Assembly (NCBI GenBank): GCA_023388255.1
Contig: JAEWGO010000007.1
Coordinates: forward strand, 1-64,000
From: Pseudomonadota bacterium
GTDB lineage: Bacteria > Pseudomonadota > Gammaproteobacteria > Xanthomonadales > Rhodanobacteraceae
DNA length: 64,000 nucleotides
Direction of reading: 5' to 3'
The position numbers were made by a program, and so were the translations under genes. Shown piece by piece: positions 1 to 6,932 of the stretch. Under the pieces are notes generated by a model. The model did no database searches and was not told the DNA's origin. It was given only the letters and a program-made list of their open reading frames with translations. Position 1 is the stretch's first letter; every line of letters begins with the position of its first letter.

Positions 1-24
1 CCCTGACGGCCGCGCCAGCCGCGG

Positions 25-1551
25 TCAGGCGCCTTCCAGCACCTGCAGCGGGATCTTGCCGATGCGCGCCTGCCACTCCCGCGGGCCGCTTTCGTGCACC
101 GAGTCGCCGTTGCTGTCCACGGCCACCGTCACCGGCATGTCCTGCACGGTGAACTCGTAGATCGCCTCCATGCCCAGGTCCTCGAAGGCCACAACGCGGG
201 AAGCCTTGATCGCCTTGGACACCAGGTAGGCCGCACCGCCCACCGCCATCAGGTAGGCGGACTTGTGGCGGCGGATCGCCTCGCGGGCCACCGGCCCGCG
301 CTCGGCCTTGCCGACCATGCCCAGCAACCCGGTCTGCTCCAGCACCTGGCCGGTGAACTTGTCCATGCGGGTGGCCGTCGTCGGGCCGGCGGGGCCGACG
401 ACCTCGTCGCCTACCGGGTCGACCGGGCCGACGTAGTAGATGAAACGGCCGGCCAGGTCCACCGGCAGCGGCTCGCCGGCGTCCAGCATCGATACGATCC
501 GCTTGTGCGCGGCGTCGCGCCCGGTCAGCAGCCGGCCGTTGAGCAGCAGGGTCTCGCCCGGCTTCCAGCTGGCCACTTCCTCGCGGGTGACGGTATCCAG
601 GTCGACCCGGCGGCCCTTGGAGGCGTCGTAGGTCAGCTGCGGCCAGTCCTCCAGCGACGGCGGGTCCAGCATCACCGGGCCGCTGCCGTCCAGGGTGAAG
701 TGGGCGTGCCGGGTGGCGGCGCAGTTGGGGATCATCGCCACCGGAAGGTTGGCCGCGTGGGTCGGGTAGTCCTTGATCTTGACGTCCAGCACCGTGGTCA
801 GCCCGCCCAGCCCCTGGGCGCCGATGCCCAGCGCGTTGACCTTCTCGAAGATCTCCAGGCGCAGCTCCTCGACCCGGTTGGACGGGCCGCGGGCGGCCAG
901 CTCCTGGATGTCGATCTCCTCCATGAGTGATTCCTTGGCCAGCAGCATCGCCTTCTCGGCGGTGCCGCCGATGCCGATGCCGAGCATGCCGGGCGGGCAC
1001 CAGCCGGCGCCCATGGTCGGCACGGTCTTCAGCACCCAGTCGACGATCGAGTCGGACGGATTGAGCATCGCGAACTTCGACTTCGCCTCCGAGCCGCCGC
1101 CCTTGGCCGCGACGATCACGTCGAGCGTGCCGCCCGGCACGACCTTCATGTTGACCACCGCCGGCGTGTTGTCCTTGGTGTTCTGGCGCTTGCCGGCGGG
1201 ATCCGCCAGCACCGACGCGCGCAGCTTGTTGTCCGGATGGTTGTAGGCGCGCCGCACGCCCTCGTTGACCATGTCCTCCAAGCTCATCGTCGCGTCGGCC
1301 CAGCGCACGTCCATGCCGACCTCGAGGAACACGGTGACGATGCCGGTGTCCTGGCAGATCGGCCGGTGGCCTTCCGCGCACATGCGCGAGTTGATCAGGA
1401 TCTGTGCCATCGCTTCCTTCGCGGCCGCCGACTCCTCGCGCTCGTAGGCGGCGGCGAGGCTTTTGATGTAGTCCACCGGGTGGTAGTAGCTGATGTATTG
1501 CAGCGCATCGGCGACGGACTGGATGAGGTCTTCTTGCTGGATCGTGGTCAT
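25..1551 (-). CDS. fumA: Class I (4Fe-4S) fumarate hydratase
   Basis: Cytoplasmic TCA-cycle enzyme interconverting fumarate and malate. The 508 residues have the two-part plan of class I fumarases: an N-terminal domain with the CQDTG motif and the GIGIGGT segment, then a C-terminal domain with the KFTG and GPAGPTTATRMD motifs. Conserved cysteines (in CQDTG, GWCPPG and IPNCAATR) fit cluster ligation. The frame stays open 61 codons further upstream, but family similarity begins at MTTIQQEDL, so the start is placed at 1551; no strong ribosome-binding site is visible. It is divergent from the csbD-like gene. The symbol follows the E. coli class I enzymes and the exact paralogue name is uncertain. 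Confidence 0.93.
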   Translation of the reverse strand: MTTIQQEDLIQSVADALQYISYYHPVDYIKSLAAAYEREESAAAKEAMAQILINSRMCAEGHRPICQDTGIVTVFLEVGMDVRWADATMSLEDMVNEGVRRAYNHPDNKLRASVLADPAGKRQNTKDNTPAVVNMKVVPGGTLDVIVAAKGGGSEAKSKFAMLNPSDSIVDWVLKTVPTMGAGWCPPGMLGIGIGGTAEKAMLLAKESLMEEIDIQELAARGPSNRVEELRLEIFEKVNALGIGAQGLGGLTTVLDVKIKDYPTHAANLPVAMIPNCAATRHAHFTLDGSGPVMLDPPSLEDWPQLTYDASKGRRVDLDTVTREEVASWKPGETLLLNGRLLTGRDAAHKRIVSMLDAGEPLPVDLAGRFIYYVGPVDPVGDEVVGPAGPTTATRMDKFTGQVLEQTGLLGMVGKAERGPVAREAIRRHKSAYLMAVGGAAYLVSKAIKASRVVAFEDLGMEAIYEFTVQDMPVTVAVDSNGDSVHESGPREWQARIGKIPLQVLEGA

Positions 1552-1760
1552 GGGTCGAAAACTGCCGGACGAATCGTTCAAACGCCTATTGTCGGCGACC
1601 CGGGCACCGCAGGGGAAATGTGGTGCGCCCTGAATTGGAAACCGGGCATGAACGCCGTCATCGCGCAACATTGCCGCAACGTGCATCACACAGCGGTTTA
1701 AGAGTGCGGGGATCATTGTTGCGAACGCCTGCAATCGTGCAGGCGTATCGGAGTTCGATC

Positions 1761-1943
1761 ATGGATCACAATCGCATCGAAGGCACGAAGCACGAAGTGA
1801 AGGGCGCCATCAAGGAAGTGGCCGGCAAGGTGACCGGCGACAAATCGCAGCAAGTGGAAGGCAATCTCGAAAAGAACGCCGGCAAGATGCAGAAGGAGGC
1901 CGGAAAGATGGCCGACCATCTGCGTCATGATCGGAAGCATTGA
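1761..1943 (+). CDS. CsbD family stress protein
   Basis: A 60-residue, very hydrophilic protein that matches the CsbD family over its whole length. It starts MDHNRIEGTKHEVKGAIKE and contains the repeated G-K-hydrophobic-T/Q-G pattern (GKVTGDKSQQVEGNLEKNAGK). CsbD-like proteins are small general-stress proteins of unknown biochemical activity. It is transcribed divergently from the fumarase across about 210 bases that must hold both promoters. The start is the first ATG of the conserved block. Confidence 0.88.
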   Translation: MDHNRIEGTKHEVKGAIKEVAGKVTGDKSQQVEGNLEKNAGKMQKEAGKMADHLRHDRKH

Positions 1944-2091
1944 CGGAAAGCCCAAGTCGGAGCGCATGCGCGCTCCGACGCGCTGTCCGGTTGGATTCGC
2001 GATCGAACGTGATCGCGAAGATCAAAACGCGGTCATCCACGACTGCGCTTTTCATCTAGCATCGCGGACCGCCTCCCTCGCGATCCGCCGC

Positions 2092-2646
2092 ATGTCGATC
2101 TTCCTCACGCCGTTCGCCCGTACGCGCCTGTTCCCGCGCGAACCTCGCCGCAACACGATCCAGGACTGCACGCCCGAAGCGTTCGAGCGCCGTCTGAACG
2201 ACGAGGCGCCCTTCAAGGTGCTGGATGGGTACGCGCCGTTCTGCAAGCTGCACGTGCACCGCAACTGGACCTCGACGCGCTGCCTGACCGTGCCGATCGG
2301 CGACGACAACCGGCATTTGCTGCGTAGCGCTTATGAGGCACGTACGAAGGAGGAATTGCCGGTGCTGGTGCGCTGGTTCGAGGGCGTCGAGCCGCCGGTC
2401 GCGAACTGGTTCGTGGTGATCCTCTACAGCCGCGAGCAACTGGCGCAGGAAGGTTCGCCGATCGATGCCGACTGGGGTGTGGTCGGCTGCCTCTACACGG
2501 CTGAGCCGGAGGAACTCCCGATGGCGCCAATCACCATGATGCGCAATGCGCTCGGCGTGGACGAGGGCGGTTCGGGCGTGGCAATCGATCGCGAGGCGTA
2601 TCGGCGCGGCGTCGAGTTCTGGGAACGCAACGCGAACTGGCGTTAG
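2092..2646 (+). CDS. DUF3228 family protein
   Basis: A 184-residue soluble protein matching DUF3228, a family of unknown function. Recognisable features are the central segment with VRWFEGVEPPVANW and LYSREQL and the late GVVGCLYTAEPEELPMAPITMMRNALG block. The frame is open back to 1927, but that extension overlaps the end of the csbD-like gene and lacks family character, so the start is placed at MSIFLTPFARTRLFP. No signal peptide or membrane segment is seen. It is co-directional with the csbD-like gene but separated by about 150 bases, so co-transcription is possible but not shown. Confidence 0.8.
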   Translation: MSIFLTPFARTRLFPREPRRNTIQDCTPEAFERRLNDEAPFKVLDGYAPFCKLHVHRNWTSTRCLTVPIGDDNRHLLRSAYEARTKEELPVLVRWFEGVEPPVANWFVVILYSREQLAQEGSPIDADWGVVGCLYTAEPEELPMAPITMMRNALGVDEGGSGVAIDREAYRRGVEFWERNANWR

Positions 2647-2996
2647 GCATGAAGGAGATACAGGGCGGCAAGGTCTCGCTGCTCGCCATGCGGCCGCGCC
2701 GGGATGCCTGCCTGGCCCTGAGGTCTCAGGAGGTTTTTCACGCCGGAACTTCCGGTTGATCGAGCAGCGCGGCGTCAGCGGTTCGTCGCCGTGCAAACAC
2801 CGGCGAGAGTGCCCCGCAAGGCCATCGTCGCAAGAGTGCTCGGCCACCGACTCGTATGGTCGAGAGCGGGCGCCAGTCAGACCTTCGCCGTGATGGTCTG
2901 ACTCGAACCATGCAGCCTCCACGAGATCCGGGGCGGTTCAAAAATGTCGGCACGGCGGAAGTCCATCGGAACAGCGTGCGGTTCCGATCGCGGTCC
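2647..2996. other. Intergenic region without a supported gene
   Basis: About 350 bases between the convergent DUF3228 and SDR genes. Several frames are open here, but none resembles a known family or fits the codon pattern of its neighbours. Near the SDR end (about 2958-2990) there is an 8-bp stem (ATCGGAAC/GTTCCGAT) that could help end the SDR transcript, but it has no T-run. Nothing else was identified. Confidence 0.4.
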
Positions 2997-3719
2997 TCAA
3001 ACCAGCATGCGTCCGCCATCGACGATGAGCACTTGGCCAGTCGTGTAGCCACCGCGCATCAGATACAGAAAGGCCTGCGCCACCTCGGCCGGCTCGGCGG
3101 CCCGGGGCAGCGGCTGGCGCTCGGTCATCTGGCGGATCATCTCCGCCGGCAGTTGCGCGAGCCGCTCGGTGAGCACCGGGCCCGGACAGACAGCGTTGAC
3201 CCGGATCGGCGCCAGGTCCACCGCCAGGCCCCGGACCAGATGTTCTGCCGCGCCGGCGAACGCCGTCGCCAGCGGCACCCCCTTCCTCGGCAGGTGCGCG
3301 AGCAGGCCGTCGGTAAGCGTGATCGAGCCATGTGCCGACAGGCGCGGCCGGGCATGCTTGACCGCCCTCAGCGCGCCCCAGAAGCGGACTTGCAGCCCCT
3401 CGGCCGCCGTGGCGATATCCAACTGCGCCAGTGGCACCGGCGCGAAGCCGCCCGGCTCGCCCGCCGTGAACACCAGATGATCGAAGCGCTCCAGCGCACC
3501 GAAGAACGCGATCACGCTGGCCTCGTCCTGGACATCCACCACCGCGCCCGATGCGCCGGCGCCCAGCCGCTGCACCGCGGCGTCGACCCTGGCCTGGCTG
3601 CTCGAACCGATCACTACCCGGGCGCCCTCGGCCAGCGCGCCCTCGGCGACGGCATGGCCCATGCCGGAGCTGCCGCCGATGATGACTACGGTTTGATCGC
3701 GCAGGGAAAGTACGGGCAT
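2997..3719 (-). CDS. Divergent short-chain dehydrogenase/reductase
   Basis: A 240-residue single-domain Rossmann protein. The nucleotide-binding glycine motif is clear near the start (IIGGSSGMGHAVAEG), as are the SDR C-terminal landmarks IRVNAVCPGPV and GQVLIVDGGRML. What is odd is the active site. Where classical SDRs have Ser, then Tyr-x-x-x-Lys, the aligned stretch reads SITLTDGLLAHLPRKG followed by LATAFAGAAEHLVRG, with no YxxxK. A subgroup of SDR-like proteins with this loss exists, so it may bind NAD(P) without the classical chemistry or use other residues. The start is placed at MPVLSLRD rather than 18 codons upstream because the fold begins there. Confidence 0.8.
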   Translation of the reverse strand: MPVLSLRDQTVVIIGGSSGMGHAVAEGALAEGARVVIGSSSQARVDAAVQRLGAGASGAVVDVQDEASVIAFFGALERFDHLVFTAGEPGGFAPVPLAQLDIATAAEGLQVRFWGALRAVKHARPRLSAHGSITLTDGLLAHLPRKGVPLATAFAGAAEHLVRGLAVDLAPIRVNAVCPGPVLTERLAQLPAEMIRQMTERQPLPRAAEPAEVAQAFLYLMRGGYTTGQVLIVDGGRMLV

Positions 3720-3885
3720 GGCTGCAGGTCTCCCGGATCGGGGTACAGGTCGACCCGAAGCAGCAGCGCTCACTCGCCATCGGGTCGATGGGGACCCTCA
3801 TGGTAGCCCCGGAAACCGGAACCGCGAAACCGAGGTCATCAAGATCGCCCCGATCAGCTACACCACGCTGACCGCCGGCAAGTAA
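3697..3885 (+). other. Possible 3' relic of a lost gene
   Basis: A reading frame without a convincing start ends in EVIKIAPISYTTLTAGK and a TAA, and a good intrinsic terminator follows immediately. A terminator placed directly after a stop codon suggests this was the tail of a real gene whose 5' part was removed when the SDR gene came to lie beside it. The family was not recognised. It overlaps the 5' end of the SDR gene on the other strand. Confidence 0.3.
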
Positions 3886-3886
3886 G

Positions 3887-3914
3887 CCGCCGCGCTTTCG
3901 GGTGCGGCGGTTTT
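3887..3914 (+). terminator. Intrinsic terminator
   Basis: A 7-bp G/C stem (CCGCCGC/GCGGCGG) with a ten-base loop is followed directly by TTTT. It lies two bases after the TAA that closes the relic frame at 3885, with no intact gene upstream on this strand. Confidence 0.6.
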
Positions 3915-3941
3915 CACACGTGCGGGCCATGTGGTGACACC

Positions 3942-4181
3942 TCACTGCAACCCGGGGCAAAGCGCGCTTCCCCGCAACGTCGATCCTGCCCTTGGCTCTT
4001 GTGCCTCACAGACCGGAAGCGCATCGTTGAAGAAGTCTCCGAGCTGCAGGACAAGCCGGGCCGACGCCGCTCCGGCGGTGTCTCCGCCCACCAGCAACGC
4101 ACGCGCCCCTGCTCTGTCGGGCAGCTTGAACCCGGGAAAGTCGACGCTGGCGGTCGTTGCATTGCATGGACGCGCCGGCAT
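3942..4181 (-). CDS. Possible small protein, 79 residues
   Basis: A short frame starting MPARPCNATTASVDFPGF, preceded by a plausible ribosome-binding site (AAGGGG four bases before the ATG). The middle (RAGARALLVGGDTAG and ARLVLQLGDFF) reads like protein rather than a shadow frame, but no family was recognised. It lies divergently just upstream of the quinone reductase gene, and this stretch could equally be only that gene's promoter region. The rest of the 3720-4204 interval holds the relic and its terminator. Confidence 0.25.
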   Translation of the reverse strand: MPARPCNATTASVDFPGFKLPDRAGARALLVGGDTAGAASARLVLQLGDFFNDALPVCEAQEPRAGSTLRGSALCPGLQ

Positions 4182-4204
4182 CCAACCCCTTCAACGGAGT
4201 CCAC

Positions 4205-5212
4205 ATGGCCACCATGCACGCCATCGAAATCACCCGCCCCGGAGCCGCCGACGTGCTGCAGCCGACCGAGCGCGCCATTCCCCGACCAGGGCCGGGTGAA
4301 GTGCTGATCAAGGTCGCCGCATCCGGCGTCAACCGGCCGGACGTGTTCCAGCGCCAAGGCAACTACGCGCCGCCCGCCGGCGCATCCGACCTGCCGGGAC
4401 TGGAAGTGGCCGGCGAGCTGGTCGACGGCGATGTCGGCGCCAACAATCCGTTCGGCCTCAAGCCAGGCGATCGTGTCTGTGCGTTGCTGACCGGCGGCGG
4501 CTATGCCGAATATGCGGTGGCGCCCCTGCCGCAATGCCTGCCGGTTCCCGCCGGGCTCGGTTTGATCGAAGCAGCAGCGCTGCCGGAAAACTACTTCACC
4601 GTGTGGAGCAACGTGTTCGAACGCGGCCGCCTCGGCGCCAGCGCCGACGGCGCACTGGAATCGCTGCTGGTGCAAGGCGGCTCCAGCGGCATCGGCGTGA
4701 CCGCGATCCAGTTGGCTCACGCGTTCGGCCATCGCGTGTTCGCCACGGCGGGCACGGCCGAAAAATGCGCGGCCTGCAAAAATTTGGGCGCCCATGCCAT
4801 CAACTACCGCGAGCAGGATTTCGTCGCGGAAGTGCAACGCCTCACCGACGGCCGCGGCGTCGACGTGATTCTCGACATGGTCGCCGGCGACTACGTACCG
4901 CGCGAATTGGCGCTCCTGGCCGAAGATGGGCGGCTGGTGCTCATTGCCACCCTCGGCGGCAAGCAGGCCGACATCGATGCCTCGCTGGTCATGCGCCGCC
5001 GACTGACCCTCACCGGCTCCACCCTGCGCGCGCGGTCGATAGCCTTCAAGGCCGCGCTGGCCCGGCAACTGCACCAGCATGTATGGCCGCTGCTGGAAGC
5101 GGGCAAAGCCCGCCCGGTGATCCATCAGGTCTTCCCGGCGCGCGAGGCGGCCGCGGCGCACGCGCTGATGGAGAGCAGCCGGCATATCGGCAAGATCATG
5201 CTGGAGTGGTAG
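4205..5212 (+). CDS. NAD(P)H quinone oxidoreductase, PIG3 type
   Basis: A 335-residue zinc-free medium-chain reductase. It starts MHAIEITRPGAADVL and has the family hallmarks: SGVNRPDVFQRQGNY, LPGLEVAGEL, the cofactor-binding VQGGSSGIGVTAIQLA, then the C-terminal HALMESSRHIGKIML. These proteins reduce quinones or related carbonyls with NADPH in the cytoplasm. The ATG at 4205 is preceded by GGAG. The frame is open to 4157, but the extension has no family match. No catalytic-zinc ligands are seen, as expected. Confidence 0.9.
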   Translation: MATMHAIEITRPGAADVLQPTERAIPRPGPGEVLIKVAASGVNRPDVFQRQGNYAPPAGASDLPGLEVAGELVDGDVGANNPFGLKPGDRVCALLTGGGYAEYAVAPLPQCLPVPAGLGLIEAAALPENYFTVWSNVFERGRLGASADGALESLLVQGGSSGIGVTAIQLAHAFGHRVFATAGTAEKCAACKNLGAHAINYREQDFVAEVQRLTDGRGVDVILDMVAGDYVPRELALLAEDGRLVLIATLGGKQADIDASLVMRRRLTLTGSTLRARSIAFKAALARQLHQHVWPLLEAGKARPVIHQVFPAREAAAAHALMESSRHIGKIMLEW

Positions 5213-5399
5213 CCGAGCACGGCGAGAACGGGGCAGGTTTACTTGCGGCGGTTTCGCCGACGCATCGCCTGCCTTGCCTCTTCGATGACGACGACCGCCA
5301 GCCCATCCGCCTCAATCTGGGCCGCAACGCGCGTGGGCCGCGACGATTTTCGCGCGATGGTCAAAGCGAAAATCCGGCGTTTCGCAGGCACCCGCCCCG

Positions 5400-5563
5400 C
5401 TCACGCGCTCCGCCTCCGGCCAACTGCGCGCCACGTCCATCAGCGTCAGGCGGCGCCCCGCCAGCAACGCTTCCACGGCGCTCAACAGCACGCGCGAACG
5501 CATCGCATGCATGGCTTGCAGGCCATCGGAAAGACACTTCTGCAATACTCGCGTGGCGCGCAT
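5400..5563 (-). pseudogene. IS4-family transposase, N-terminal fragment
   Basis: The reverse strand encodes MRATRVLQKCLSDGLQ, then RSRVLLSAVEALLAGRRL and TLMDVARSWPEAERV, which reads like the first ~55 residues of an IS4-type transposase. The match stops abruptly at about 5400 and the frame continues into unrelated sequence. A second open stretch in another frame (5240-5400, no start codon, ending EEARQAMRRRNRRK) may be what it was joined to. No terminal repeats or DDE residues remain. It is an immobile relic in a 560-base gap that also contains the inverted repeat at 5684-5729. Confidence 0.55.
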
Positions 5564-5683
5564 GGGTCGGTAGCCTTCGTTGGTTTCGTCGCGTTGAAGA
5601 CTGCGCCATGCGCGCAACTCTTGCTACCCTCGAATCATGCCAAGTGATTGATCTGACTGGATCATTCGCGGGGAAACCTCAGA

Positions 5684-5729
5684 GTCAGGTTCACTTGCCA
5701 CTTGCCAGACAACACGAAGTGAACCTGAC
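5684..5729. repeat. 13-bp inverted repeat, REP/RAYT-like
   Basis: GTCAGGTTCACTT is followed 20 bases later by its exact reverse complement AAGTGAACCTGAC. Strings of the type GTCAGGTTCACTT and the related AAAGTGCACTCTGACCCC are, from memory, typical of REP elements spread by REP-associated tyrosine transposases in gammaproteobacteria. Related single copies occur at 10012 and 10444. No transposase of that family lies in the window. It is 45 bases upstream of the next gene. Confidence 0.5.
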
Positions 5730-5774
5730 CCCGCTTTGACGCGCCCCGTCCGGCAGCCGCACAGGAGATCGCAC

Positions 5775-6812
5775 ATGCCCCCCGCATCCGAAATCCGTCT
5801 GCTGCAGGTGCCGGAGAGAGGCATCACGCCCGCACAGTTCGGCATCTTCGCCGCCGCCGAGCCGGCGGTCCTGCCGCCCGGCACGGTGCGGCTGAGGAAC
5901 CACTGCTTCGGCGTCAATGCCGGCATGCGCTCGCGCATCGGGCAAGCGCGCGCGCCCGGCGGCAGCACGCCGGCGGCGACCCACAGCTATGCCAGCGAGC
6001 TGGGCGTGGGCGACGTGCCGCAGAGCGACGCGGTCGCGCAGGTGCTGCAGTCGACGGTGGCGGATTTCAAACCCGGCGACTGGGTCGTGCACATCGCCGC
6101 GTGGCGCACGCGCGACGTGGTGCCGGCGAGTCAGCTGCGACGGGTGGAGGTCACCGCGCAAACGCCAGCGGAAATGTATCTGACGGCGCTGGGACATACG
6201 GCGTTCACCGCCTACGCGGGCATGGTGGGAGTGGGGCAGGTGGGCGCGAAGGACACCGTGTACGTGTCGGCGGCCGCCGGTGGCGTGGGCAGCTACGCTG
6301 CGCAGATCGCGCGCCTGCACGGCGCCCGGGTGATCGGCAGCGCCGGCAGTGCCGACAAGCTGGCGTATCTGCGGGACGAGCTGAAGCTGGCGGCTGCGTT
6401 CAATTACCGCGCGACCCCGGTGGCCGACGCGCTGGCCGCCTTCGCGCCGCAGGGGCTGTCGCTCTATTACGACAATGTCGGCGGCGAACAGCTGGAAGCG
6501 GCGATCGGTGGCATGGGCGAACACGGGCGCATCGTGCTGTGCGGCATGGTCGCCGGTTACGCGCAGCCTGCAGCCCGCGGGCCTCGCAACCTGGATCTTT
6601 TCATCAAGCGCCGGCTGTGCATGACCGGCTTCACCGTGCTGGAACACGAGTCGGCCCGGGCCGACTTCGAGGCCAGCATGCGTCGTTGGATCAGCCGCGG
6701 CGAGGTGGTGGTCCGCTCGACCGTGTTTCACGGGCTCGATGCGCTGCCGCAGGCGTTTTCCAGCCTGCTCACGGGCGCCACCATGGGAAGAACCCTGGTG
6801 CGAATCGACTGA
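5775..6812 (+). CDS. NADP-dependent oxidoreductase, MDR family (PTGR/CurA-like)
   Basis: A 345-residue zinc-free medium-chain reductase of the leukotriene-B4-dehydrogenase/curcumin-reductase type. Evidence includes the SAAAGGVGSYAAQIARLHGARVIGSAG cofactor-binding stretch (one glycine motif, no zinc ligands), the YYDNVGGEQLEAAI segment, and the late FIKRRLCMTGFTV block. Such enzymes reduce the double bond of alpha,beta-unsaturated ketones or aldehydes with NADPH. The start at 5775 has AGGAG eight bases upstream. It is co-directional with the PIG3-type gene, but the relic and repeat lie between, so they are not an obvious operon. Confidence 0.85.
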   Translation: MPPASEIRLLQVPERGITPAQFGIFAAAEPAVLPPGTVRLRNHCFGVNAGMRSRIGQARAPGGSTPAATHSYASELGVGDVPQSDAVAQVLQSTVADFKPGDWVVHIAAWRTRDVVPASQLRRVEVTAQTPAEMYLTALGHTAFTAYAGMVGVGQVGAKDTVYVSAAAGGVGSYAAQIARLHGARVIGSAGSADKLAYLRDELKLAAAFNYRATPVADALAAFAPQGLSLYYDNVGGEQLEAAIGGMGEHGRIVLCGMVAGYAQPAARGPRNLDLFIKRRLCMTGFTVLEHESARADFEASMRRWISRGEVVVRSTVFHGLDALPQAFSSLLTGATMGRTLVRID

Positions 6813-6932
6813 GGAAACACCAGCCTCCGTAGCGCATAGGGGCGGCGGCGACCCCTTCAGGCGGCAGCTTCGGGTGCCCAGCGCGCTTGCGCCGACAAGC
6901 CGCGCCGGCGCGTCCTGCACGTTTCGTTCTCG

